A DNA stretch of 9,199 nt. Source: Paraeggerthella hominis (GTDB taxonomy: Bacteria; Actinomycetota; Coriobacteriia; Coriobacteriales; Eggerthellaceae). A program made the position numbers and the translations under genes. The notes beneath the pieces are model-generated. The model was not told where the DNA came from, searched no databases, and saw only the letters and a program-made list of their open reading frames with translations. Numbering within the stretch: position 1 is the first letter of the stretch; every line of letters begins with the position of its first letter. This document shows positions 1 through 6,320 of the stretch, one piece after another. The stretch is from contig NZ_JAJNOQ010000018.1 of the NCBI RefSeq assembly GCF_021044775.1, positions 1 through 9,199 of the forward strand, in the 5' to 3' direction.

Positions 1-99
1 GAGGCGGGGATCACCCGGTCCCATTCCGAACCCGGAAGTTAAGACCGCCATCGCCGAAAGTACTGCAGCGCAAGGCTGTGGGAGGATAGGACGTCGCGC
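1..99 (+). rRNA. rrf: 5S ribosomal RNA, 3' part
   Basis: The conserved 5S core is readable: the loop B/C stretch CCCATTCCGAACCCGGAAGTTAAG near 21-44, the GCCGAAAGTACTGC segment near 53-66, and the GTGGGAGGATAGGAC 3' arm near 78-92. Roughly the first 20 bases lie outside the window. The exact 3' end is estimated, because the closing helix partner is missing. It is probably the last gene of a 16S-23S-5S operon coming from the left, since a strong terminator follows it and no tRNA is seen after it. Confidence 0.95.
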
Positions 100-141
100 T
101 CGCGCAGGGCGCTCGGCGTATTCCGCGCGGGCCGCGGGGAG

Positions 142-176
142 GGGCCCCGGAGCCGTAACAGGCCCCGGGGCCCTTT
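142..176 (+). terminator. Rho-independent terminator after the 5S rRNA
   Basis: A 13-bp GC-rich stem pairs 142-154 with 161-173, with one A-C mismatch and a 6-base loop (GTAACA). It is followed by TTT and then CTGCGTTT. The position, about 45 bases past the 5S end, fits termination of the rRNA operon. The T tract is short, so the very stable stem must do most of the work. The opposite strand has no T run, so I do not propose it as bidirectional. Confidence 0.85.
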
Positions 177-268
177 CTGCGTTTGGGGGGGGGAGGCGCG
201 CGAGAGCCGCGCGGGGCCGTCCGCCGCTCGCGGGGGAGGGTCCGCCGGTCGGCCGCGCCTCGGCTCCC

Positions 269-1177
269 TCAGCGCGCCAGGCCCTCGCCCGGGGCGCCCT
301 CGCGCATCTCGGTCAGGTCCTTCCAGAAGCGCTCGGGCATGAACTGCCGGCGCAGCTCGGGGTTGTAGCGGGCCTCGACGGCGGTCGCGTCGTAGAAGCG
401 CTTCCATGCCGCCTGCATGAGCTCCTCGTCCGACGCATGCGCGGGGAGGTCGGCCCCCTCCGTGCGCACGAGCCGCCAGCCCCGTCCCTCGTACACGCCG
501 GCCAGGGCGTGCCGCTCGTCGAGCACCGCGAAGGGCTGCGTGTTGAAGCGGCCCGCGAACCAGTCCATGACCAGGGGAACCACGGAAGCGTTCGGGCTGC
601 ATCGCGCGAACCAGCCACCGTTTTCCAGGTGCTCGAAGCGCAGGAACTGGAGCATGCGGTGACGCTCGTTCATGACCGCTCGGTCCAGCTTGAGAAGCGC
701 TCCGACCGCTGGGTTCGCAAGGTCGTCGAGCACGCTCGACCTTCTTGCCGACGCTGCGGTGCAGTTGGGGATACCGGCGCAGCTATGCCGTTTCGGGCAT
801 CGGGCGCAGTCGTGCGGTTGGCGGCGCGACATGGCGTAGCGCACGAATCGGTACACGATGGCTCCGGTGTTCGGGTCGTCTGACAGCGCGGCGTGCAGAA
901 CAGCCTCGAACGCCGTCTGCCCGCACGTACGTTGGATGCCTTTGCGAACCCGCATTGCAAGCTGCATGTCGGTTTCTATGGTGCGGACGGTTTGCCCCAG
1001 GCGTGGCTGCAATGTGTTGCCGGGGGCGATATCTTGCGGGTCTTCGCGATTGGCGTAGGCTTGGAACACCGCCGTCAGCAGGCCTTCCGGCGTGCCGTCG
1101 TATGCGTAGGCAACATCCTGCAAGGGCTCTTCGCGCACCGGCCGGGCGGTGTTTCGGCTGTTGTGAGGATTACTCAT
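269..1177 (-). CDS. DUF4130-type DNA metabolism protein, partner of the radical SAM repair protein
   Basis: This 302-residue soluble protein resembles the family called 'probable DNA metabolism protein' (TIGR03915/DUF4130), whose genes sit beside a radical SAM putative DNA repair gene, as here. Visible family marks are YDGTPEGLLTAVFQAY (residues 25-41), NERHRMLQFLRFEHLE (170-185), a PLVMDWFAGRF segment (201-211), and a C-terminal YNPELRRQFMPERFWKDLTE (271-290). The exact reaction is not known to me; a role in DNA modification or repair is inferred from partnership and family naming. I start it at 1177 because that ATG overlaps the upstream stop as ATGA, which implies translational coupling; a start 13 codons earlier is open but would lie well inside the upstream gene. 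Unusual points are a roughly 20-residue N-terminal extension and an apparent insertion of about 25 residues holding Cys124, Cys127, Cys133 and Cys139. No uracil-DNA glycosylase domain is fused to it. Confidence 0.85.
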   Translation of the reverse strand: MSNPHNSRNTARPVREEPLQDVAYAYDGTPEGLLTAVFQAYANREDPQDIAPGNTLQPRLGQTVRTIETDMQLAMRVRKGIQRTCGQTAFEAVLHAALSDDPNTGAIVYRFVRYAMSRRQPHDCARCPKRHSCAGIPNCTAASARRSSVLDDLANPAVGALLKLDRAVMNERHRMLQFLRFEHLENGGWFARCSPNASVVPLVMDWFAGRFNTQPFAVLDERHALAGVYEGRGWRLVRTEGADLPAHASDEELMQAAWKRFYDATAVEARYNPELRRQFMPERFWKDLTEMREGAPGEGLAR

Positions 1178-2613
1178 ACGGCAACCGTCGTGCGCGGTTC
1201 GAGCGCGCGTTGCCAACCAAAGGAGCCGTCCGCTGTCGGGGGAACGCCGGTGTCGAGCTTGCGCGGGTCTTTGCCAGCGGCACGCAGCTTCTCGGGCGTT
1301 TCGACCTTTTCGAACAAGCTTAGTTGCCCGGGGGTAGTCTTGGCGGACCGGCGGCCGTGCGCGCCGCCCTTAATGGGCGCCGCCAGCTGCGCTCGAAGTC
1401 CTTCGGGCGAAAAATCGGCTCCGCGCCCTGCGTAGGTGCCCCCGCAGGTTATGAAAAACCGTGCCCGCTTGTAGGCTATGCCCAATTTGCGCAACTCGGA
1501 TTCGCGTAGGCATGTCGTGCGCCGTGCGCGCATGATAAGCCTGGCTCCCCGTACGCCGATGCCCGGAACGCGCAGCAGCGACTCAAGGGGAGCGGTGTTC
1601 ACTTCTACGGGGAAGAAATCGAGGTTGTTTATAGCCCAGTTTGCCTTGGGGTCCAAATCGGGATCGAGAAAAGGGTGCGCCTCGTCGATGATCTCCGTCA
1701 CGTCGAAGCGGTAGAACCGCAGGAGCCAATCGGCTTGGTAGAGACGGTGCTCGCGATTGAGCTGGACGGCATCGGCGCCCGGAAGACGCGCATCGTCGTT
1801 CACGGGCATGTAGGCGCTGAAGAACACGCGCTTGAGCGAGAGCGTACGGTAGAGGGCTGCCGAAAGGTTCAGGATTTGAAAATCGCTTTCAGGCGTAGCT
1901 CCTATGATCATCTGCGTCGATTGGCCGGCGGGTACGAAGGCTCGTTCCTTTCGCTTGGGGCTGACCTGCGTCATGTACGTGGTTTCCCTTCGCATGAGCG
2001 CGCGCGTGTCCTTGTCGACCGCTATGTTGTCCCGTATCTGCTTCATGGGCGAGAGAATGCGCTGCTTGTCCTTTTCAGGGGCGAGCAGCCGCAGGCTTTG
2101 CTGTGAAGGAAGTTCTAGGTTCACGCTCATGCGGTCGGCAAGGTGCCCGAGTTGATCGATCAGCTCGGGCGATGTCCCCGGCACGGCTTTCGCGTGGATG
2201 TAGCCGCGAAAGCCGTGTTCCTCGCGCAGAATCTCGAGCGTTCGTATCATAAGCTCGGTGGTGTGGTCGGGATTGCGGATAACTCCCGAGCTGAGAAACA
2301 GGCCTTCAATATAGTTGCGTCGATAAAACGACACGGTGAGATCCGCCAACTCTCTTGGCTTGAACGCAGCGCGCGGAACTTCGTTGGATGCGCGGTTCAC
2401 GCAGTAGGCGCAGTCGTACACGCAAACGTTGGTCATGAGCACCTTCAAAAGCGTGATGCACCGCCCGTCTGCGGCAAAGCTGTGGCAGCAGCCGGCGGCC
2501 AGCGTGTTTCCAAGTTTGCCCTTCTGGGCGTCGCGATCTATGCCCGAGGACGTGCAGGCTACATCGTATTTCGCCGCATCGGCGAGGATTTCGAGTTTCG
2601 CAAGTAGATCCAT
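1174..2613 (-). CDS. Radical SAM putative DNA modification/repair protein with HhH motif
   Basis: This 479-residue protein has a canonical radical SAM cluster motif C64-x3-C68-x2-C71 (CVYDCAYC), an additional N-terminal set of cysteines (C20, C42, C43, C52), and a helix-hairpin-helix DNA-binding motif near 345-362 (LESLLRVPGIGVRGARLI). It matches the TIGR03916 style of putative DNA modification/repair radical SAM proteins, for example YIEGLFLSSGVIRNPD and SVNLELPS. The [4Fe-4S] cluster should cleave S-adenosylmethionine to a 5'-deoxyadenosyl radical; the substrate is not established, with DNA or a nucleobase lesion inferred from the HhH and partner gene. Residues 430-434 read QLSLF, which matches the bacterial sliding-clamp-binding pentapeptide, followed by a 45-residue tail. 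The start at 2613 matches the usual family N-terminus (MDLLAKLEILADAAKYDVAC). An in-frame ATG at 2691 falls inside the -35 box and is unlikely. The ribosome binding site is weak. Confidence 0.92.
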   Translation of the reverse strand: MDLLAKLEILADAAKYDVACTSSGIDRDAQKGKLGNTLAAGCCHSFAADGRCITLLKVLMTNVCVYDCAYCVNRASNEVPRAAFKPRELADLTVSFYRRNYIEGLFLSSGVIRNPDHTTELMIRTLEILREEHGFRGYIHAKAVPGTSPELIDQLGHLADRMSVNLELPSQQSLRLLAPEKDKQRILSPMKQIRDNIAVDKDTRALMRRETTYMTQVSPKRKERAFVPAGQSTQMIIGATPESDFQILNLSAALYRTLSLKRVFFSAYMPVNDDARLPGADAVQLNREHRLYQADWLLRFYRFDVTEIIDEAHPFLDPDLDPKANWAINNLDFFPVEVNTAPLESLLRVPGIGVRGARLIMRARRTTCLRESELRKLGIAYKRARFFITCGGTYAGRGADFSPEGLRAQLAAPIKGGAHGRRSAKTTPGQLSLFEKVETPEKLRAAGKDPRKLDTGVPPTADGSFGWQRALEPRTTVAV

Positions 2614-2662
2614 GCGGTCATCCGTTCGCGCGATCAAATGTTCGTAAGAATATCTGTACGCT

Positions 2663-2691
2663 ATAATACGTAAACGAACGTTCGCTGTCAA
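2663..2691 (-). promoter_or_regulatory. Sigma-70-type promoter of the radical SAM operon, palindrome in spacer
   Basis: On the minus strand a perfect TTGACA (2691-2686) is separated by exactly 17 bases from TATTAT (2668-2663), leaving a leader of about 45 bases before the ATG at 2613. The spacer contains the 10-base perfect palindrome CGAACGTTCG (2675-2684), ideally placed for a repressor. The motif GTTCG/CGAAC recurs at 2624, 2640, 2675, 2680, 2693, 2705 and 2735, and CGAAC-N7-GTTCG at 2693-2709 forms a second inverted repeat just upstream. A regulator is inferred, not seen. Confidence 0.8.
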
Positions 2692-2832
2692 TCGAACGGG
2701 CGAGGTTCGCGCCCTGTTGCTGTTCTGCCCCGGTGTTCGCTACGGCCGGTCTTTCGGTGCAAGGGCGCGCATAATAAGGCGTTTTCCGGTGCGCACGCAC
2801 GGGCCTTTCGCTATACTGGGCAGGTTCCGAAG

Positions 2833-2838
2833 AGGAGG
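2833..2838 (+). promoter_or_regulatory. Ribosome binding site setting the crcB start
   Basis: AGGAGG lies 10 bases before the ATG at 2849, within the purine-rich run AGAGGAGGAG. This favours 2849 (or the adjoining ATG at 2852) over the in-frame upstream ATG at 2717, whose 44 extra residues show no CrcB similarity. A possible -10 element, TATACT at 2812-2817, is present, but I see no good -35 partner for it. Confidence 0.75.
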
Positions 2839-2848
2839 AGAGCAGGAC

Positions 2849-3244
2849 ATGATGGCGATGCTGTGCGTGGGTCTTGGCGGGTTCGTGGGAGCCGTGGGCC
2901 GCTATCTGCTGGGGCTTGTTCCCCTCGAAGGCGATTTTCCGCTCATGACGTTTCTGATCAACTTTGTCGGCGCCGTGGTTATCGGGGCCGTGTTCGAGGC
3001 TGCTACGGTGTGGCCCGGCATGTCCGACAATGCGGTCCTGTTCTTGAAGACGGGCGTATGCGGCGGTTTCACCACGTTTTCGACGTTCTCGTTGGAGACG
3101 CTGACGCTTATCGAACGCGGGAAGTACGTCACGGGGGCGGCGTACGCATGCGGAAGCGTCGTTGCCTGCCTGGCGGGCGTGGTTCTGGGGCGCTTGGCCG
3201 TCCGCGCCGTGCGCGCGGCTGCAACCGGCTCTGCGCAGGCTTGA
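2849..3244 (+). CDS. crcB: Fluoride channel CrcB/Fluc
   Basis: This 131-residue membrane protein has the length and four hydrophobic segments of the Fluc family, which exports toxic fluoride through dual-topology dimers. Family signatures are visible in order: GGFVGAVGRY (residues 10-19), a first long helix with the conserved Asn in LINFVGA (36-42), and GVCGGFTTFSTFSLE (69-83), which carries the phenylalanines lining the fluoride path. The third and fourth helices follow at about 60-80 and 95-118, ending in a short basic tail. The start at 2849 follows an AGGAGG site. It is a lone copy rather than a tandem heterodimer pair, and I see no fluoride riboswitch consensus in the upstream region. 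It ends 30 bases from the facing membrane gene. The family call is secure; only the choice between the two adjoining ATG codons is open. Confidence 0.95.
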   Translation: MMAMLCVGLGGFVGAVGRYLLGLVPLEGDFPLMTFLINFVGAVVIGAVFEAATVWPGMSDNAVLFLKTGVCGGFTTFSTFSLETLTLIERGKYVTGAAYACGSVVACLAGVVLGRLAVRAVRAAATGSAQA

Positions 3245-3274
3245 CCGGGTTGGCTGCGGGTCGGTTCCCTTTTG

Positions 3275-4495
3275 CTATTTCGCGCGCGTTGCGTTGCCTG
3301 GATCGATCGACATGCTTTGGAAGCGTTCCTGCATGTACTGGTTGTCGAAATGCTCGTCGAAGAATTGAACCACCGCGGAATCCTGAATGGCCGTTCCCGC
3401 CATGCGCTGATACCAGCAATCAAGCGCGAGCAGGGTCATTGCCCCGTCGGCGATCATGAGAACCGCGCATACCGTGGTGATGGTGTAGCGCCAGTTCCAA
3501 GGTATCAGGTTCACCAGCTTCAGCATCCAGGGCAGGCATGCCTTGATCCATATCACGCCGAGGATTCCCCACATGGCCATGAACATGCCGTTGGTGCGTC
3601 CGTCGATGGACAGGAACGTGCCCGAGTAATCCCAGGCTACGATACCGAAAGCGAACTGCATGAACCAGCTGGTCAGATACTCGAACGCGCCTCCGATAAC
3701 AGCGCTTACCAAAAAGATGAGCACCACGTTTTTGTTGTGGAACCGATTGAGCGCTATGGTCATGAGAACCGCCCCGAATCCGTAAATGGGGGAGAAGGGC
3801 CCGATGAGCATGCCGGCTCGGTCTTGGTAGTGGCCCGGCTCCACCACGGCGAAATGGTAGACGGTCTCGAGCATGAGCCCGAGCACGCAGCAGACCGTGA
3901 ATATCCAGAACAAGTTGAAGAAGTTGAGGGCTATGAATCCCTTGCCCGTTTCGTCGCGGCCGAGCGTGCCGTCTTCGGCCGCCTCGCGCGTTTCCATGTC
4001 GCGCAGTTTACGCTGCAGTTCGCGCTCTTGCGCCAAAGAGGGGTCGAGGTAGCTTTGCATGACAACAAGGAACACGGCTATTGCGCCGTAGGCGGCCAAG
4101 CTAAGGTTCAGGCCGTCAAGCATGATGCTGCAAAGGACGATTCCGACCAGCACGACGATCATCACGTCCGCGACTTCCGCGGCATGACGTCGCTTGTTGA
4201 GCAGCAGGCGGATGCCGAACACGGCGAACATGGCTGCGAGCACGGTCATGAGCACGGTGTCCACGATGAAGATGATGAGTGTTGCCGACGAGAGCTCGCC
4301 TTCGAACGCGCCGTTTTGGACGAGCAGCGCCGTGCCGATCACGAGCAGCGCAAGCAAGGCTGCCAAAGCGCCGCCCATGACCATCGATAGGATGCCGAAC
4401 ACTTTGAGCGGAAGGGGGATTCTTCTTTTATTGGGGGCTATCGCCTGATCGGCGGCGCAGTCGTCGGTACGTACGAGGTCGTCGCGCTTCCTCAT
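3275..4495 (-). CDS. Nine-segment membrane protein with PF06541-like (CmpB) domain
   Basis: This 406-residue protein has about nine hydrophobic segments: roughly 28-60, 70-99, 108-128, 132-150, 188-216, 229-250, 257-288, 304-328 and 336-358. A charged cytoplasmic-looking linker lies at 151-186. The C-terminal half (about 190-330) resembles the Pfam family 'putative ABC-transporter type IV' (PF06541), with LGLMLETVYH, GMLIGPFSPIYGFGAVL and GGAFEYLTSW as recognisable blocks. Despite that name, members are not shown to be ABC permeases and no ATPase gene is next to it, so I assign no substrate. The N-terminal four-helix part is extra. The start at 4495 is chosen because AAGGAG lies five to six bases upstream; 50 further upstream codons are open but not hydrophobic or conserved in look. 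It converges with crcB and seems monocistronic. Confidence 0.8.
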   Translation of the reverse strand: MRKRDDLVRTDDCAADQAIAPNKRRIPLPLKVFGILSMVMGGALAALLALLVIGTALLVQNGAFEGELSSATLIIFIVDTVLMTVLAAMFAVFGIRLLLNKRRHAAEVADVMIVVLVGIVLCSIMLDGLNLSLAAYGAIAVFLVVMQSYLDPSLAQERELQRKLRDMETREAAEDGTLGRDETGKGFIALNFFNLFWIFTVCCVLGLMLETVYHFAVVEPGHYQDRAGMLIGPFSPIYGFGAVLMTIALNRFHNKNVVLIFLVSAVIGGAFEYLTSWFMQFAFGIVAWDYSGTFLSIDGRTNGMFMAMWGILGVIWIKACLPWMLKLVNLIPWNWRYTITTVCAVLMIADGAMTLLALDCWYQRMAGTAIQDSAVVQFFDEHFDNQYMQERFQSMSIDPGNATRAK

Positions 4496-4694
4496 GAACT
4501 CTCCTTGGCGGTGTGCGGTCGATGCGGCCTGATCGCGGGCTGGCCCGCGTGATTTGCTGACAAAGACCAGTATAGCGGAGAAGGAGCGCATGGCAGGGGG
4601 ATTCGGCGGACGTTCTTTTCGGTTGCGCTGGAGCGGTATGCGCAAAGGGCGGTCGCTCGCCTGACGGCGAAAGCGGGGCTGCGCTTGCGAAGAG
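4496..4694 (-). promoter_or_regulatory. Leader and probable promoter of the PF06541-like gene
   Basis: This is part of a 339-base gap without genes (4496-4834). On the minus strand, AAGGAG sits just before the ATG at 4495. A TATACT -10 candidate is at 4574-4569, with a partial -35 (CTGCCA, 4596-4591) at 16-base spacing. The -35 matches only four of six positions, so the promoter call is moderate. The rest of the gap holds the terminator at 4695-4738 and otherwise nothing I recognise. Confidence 0.45.
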
Positions 4695-4738
4695 AAAGGA
4701 CCGACCGCATCGTTGAACTGCGATGCAGTCGGTCCTTT
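4695..4738. terminator. Rho-independent terminator, probably bidirectional
   Basis: An 18-bp stem pairs 4695-4712 with 4721-4738, with a single mismatch and the 8-base loop TTGAACTG. The stem ends in AAA/TTT, giving CCTTTT on the plus strand and CCTTTCTCTT on the minus strand. It lies about 97 bases beyond the stop of the MFS transporter gene and most likely ends that minus-strand transcription unit before the next gene at 4495. Confidence 0.88.
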
Positions 4739-4834
4739 TGGCGAATAGCGGCGTATCTTGCGGGGCCCGCTCGGTTTGCAGTCGAGCGCTTGCCTTCGCA
4801 GGAATCTGCCGTGAAGCGAGCGAACTTGCGAATG

Positions 4835-6136
4835 CTATTCGATGTCGTTCAGCGGAACGCCCTTGTACTCATGCGCGGTGAACAGAAGGATGATGCCGGC
4901 GATCAGGCAAATTCCCATCATGTAGTACGCCGGAGCCATACCGTTGCCCGTTGCGTCGATAAGCGCGGTCGCGACCATCGACGCGGTTCCCCCGAACACC
5001 ACGTAGGCGATGTTGGATCCCAGGGCGGCGCCGGTGTAGCGCACTTCGGTGGGAAACATTTCGGCTTGGTAGCAGGCGATGTTCGAATCGTTGATGGACA
5101 GCGTGATGCACAGAATCAGCTCAGCTGCGATAACGATGGGAAGCGAAGCTGTGTTCAGCATGGTGAAAGCCGGTATGCTCAGCACGATGAAGGCGACGCA
5201 GGCGCCCAGGAGCATCTTCTTGCGCCCGACGATATCCGATACCTTGCCTGCGCCCAGCACGATGAGGATGTAGGCGACGAGCGCAACGTCGGTTGCGAAC
5301 TGGGCGGGTGCCGCTTCCATGCCCGCGTAACTGGTCAAGTACGTGGGCAGGTACGTGAGCACCAGGTAGAACCCAACCGAGTTCACCATGGTTGCCGCGA
5401 TGCTGGCAAGCAGGCGCTTGCGGTATTTCTTGAACACGAGGCGGGTGGGGTTGGGGGCTTCTTTGACGCGCTTGGTGTCGGAGGTCATCTGCTCGAACGT
5501 CGGGGAATCCTCAAGCTTGGTGCGGATGTAGTGCGCGATCAAGCCCAGCGGGCCTGCCAGCAGAAACGGTATGCGCCAGCCCCATTCGATAACGGCGGCT
5601 TCGGGCAGCAGCAGTTTGATGATCAGCGCGGCGGTCGAACCGGCCAACAGGCCGGCTGCGGTCGAAGCGGGTACGAGCGAGCAGTACTTGCCGCGGTGGT
5701 TGGCCGGGGAGTACTCGGCCAGAAATACGGCAGCGCCCGAATACTCGCCTGCGGCCGAGAACCCCTGCACGCTTCGCAGGCAGATGAGCAGGATGGGCGA
5801 CAGAAGCCCGATGGTCTCGTACGAGGGCAGGCAGCCGATGAGAAACGCTGCGCCCGTCATAAGGAAGATGGACATGGACAAAGACCACTTGCGGCCCTTC
5901 TTGTCTCCCATGCTGCCCCAGAACGCGGCGCCCAGCGGACGGAAGACGAACGAGATCGCGAACACCGCGAACGCGAGCAGCGTTGAGTTCACTGCCGATT
6001 CAGGGAAGAACACGATGCCGATGGTTATAGCGAAGTACGTGTAGGTTGCGTAATCGAACCACTCGATGAAGTTGCCGAGGAACGACGAGAGCGCTACTTT
6101 GAACGGGACTTTCTTCTCAACTGCGTGCGTATGCAT
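4835..6136 (-). CDS. MHS-family MFS proton symporter, ProP-like
   Basis: This 433-residue protein has 12 predicted hydrophobic segments and the marks of the metabolite:H+ symporter branch of the major facilitator superfamily (ProP, shikimate and alpha-ketoglutarate carriers). These are NFIEWFDYATYTYF (22-35), the motif A copy GSMGDKKGRK (74-83), QGFSAAGEYSGAAVFLAEYSP (124-144), a second motif A in KVSDIVGRKK (308-317), and EMFPTEVRYTGAALGSN (369-385). It should sit in the cytoplasmic membrane and import a small polar or charged organic solute. Creatinine or creatine is inferred from the creatininase gene upstream in the same orientation; a betaine or proline-like substrate is also possible. 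GAGGGGG lies six bases before the ATG. The start overlaps the end of a 37-codon ORF by 20 bases, suggesting coupled translation. Confidence 0.92.
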   Translation of the reverse strand: MHTHAVEKKVPFKVALSSFLGNFIEWFDYATYTYFAITIGIVFFPESAVNSTLLAFAVFAISFVFRPLGAAFWGSMGDKKGRKWSLSMSIFLMTGAAFLIGCLPSYETIGLLSPILLICLRSVQGFSAAGEYSGAAVFLAEYSPANHRGKYCSLVPASTAAGLLAGSTAALIIKLLLPEAAVIEWGWRIPFLLAGPLGLIAHYIRTKLEDSPTFEQMTSDTKRVKEAPNPTRLVFKKYRKRLLASIAATMVNSVGFYLVLTYLPTYLTSYAGMEAAPAQFATDVALVAYILIVLGAGKVSDIVGRKKMLLGACVAFIVLSIPAFTMLNTASLPIVIAAELILCITLSINDSNIACYQAEMFPTEVRYTGAALGSNIAYVVFGGTASMVATALIDATGNGMAPAYYMMGICLIAGIILLFTAHEYKGVPLNDIE

Positions 6137-6230
6137 GGCAATCCCCCTCTAGGATTTCGTGATAGTCTCCCAGGAAGTGAACGGCTTCGTTGGGAGCGAA
6201 GACGTGAAGCATGGTGTACGATGCGGTCAT
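6117..6230 (-). CDS. Small ORF of 37 codons between creatininase and transporter genes
   Basis: An ATG at 6230 follows AAAAGGAGCATC, a strong purine-rich site four bases away, and opens a 37-residue frame (beginning MTASYTMLHVFAP, ending CHAYARS) that stops at 6117, 20 bases inside the MFS gene and in a different frame. The peptide is acidic in its middle (GDYHEILEGD), has four histidines and one cysteine, and is not a membrane segment. It may be a genuine microprotein or a leader whose translation delivers ribosomes to the transporter start. I recognise no family. Its own Shine-Dalgarno sequence and coding-like composition support it; its shortness argues for caution. Confidence 0.45.
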   Translation of the reverse strand: MTASYTMLHVFAPNEAVHFLGDYHEILEGDCHAYARS

Positions 6231-6247
6231 GATGCTCCTTTTACGCG

Positions 6248-6283
6248 CACGGCCTTCCTGGCGGTTGGCGCCGGAAGGCCGTG
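6248..6283 (-). other. Intercistronic hairpin between creatininase gene and small ORF
   Basis: An 11-bp perfect stem (CACGGCCTTCC, 6248-6258, with 6273-6283) continues after a one-base bulge into GGCG/CGCC (6260-6263 with 6269-6272), closing on a 5-base loop. No T run follows on either strand, so it is not a typical terminator. It may stabilise the creatininase mRNA 3' end or partly separate its expression from that of the transporter. Confidence 0.6.
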
Positions 6284-6320
6284 GATGTTGCCGGTTTCGG
6301 ATGAGGGCCGCTCCCTGCGC

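Noticed and set aside
185..193. Run of nine G
   Set aside because: It is probably chance or a sequencing-prone homopolymer in a noncoding GC-rich stretch; no structure or gene depends on it.
1178..1216. Longer start for the DUF4130 gene at 1216
   Set aside because: It would overlap the upstream gene by 43 bases, while the ATG at 1177 gives a standard ATGA junction.
2662..2667. Perfect TATAAT on the plus strand as a promoter for crcB
   Set aside because: The site 17 bases upstream (TGTTCG) is a poor -35, it is about 180 bases from crcB, and the overlapping minus-strand TTGACA-17-TATTAT pair explains the sequence better.
2675..2684. LexA/SOS box
   Set aside because: The half-sites match, but the known Gram-positive box needs four bases between GAAC and GTTC; here they abut (0) or are seven apart, so I report only an unassigned palindrome.
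2700..2848. Fluoride riboswitch ahead of crcB
   Set aside because: I find neither the conserved GGNGAUGG-like 5' element nor the pseudoknot-forming pattern of the crcB RNA motif; GATGGCGATG at 2851 lies inside the coding start.
3272..4390. 372-codon open frame on the plus strand
   Set aside because: It is antisense to the nine-segment membrane protein; the His/Glu-rich composition is typical of shadow frames opposite hydrophobic proteins.
4685..5986. 433-codon open frame on the plus strand
   Set aside because: It is antisense to the MFS transporter gene, rich in His/Gln/Arg/Gly with no domain or membrane segments, and arises from GC-rich codon positions of the real gene.
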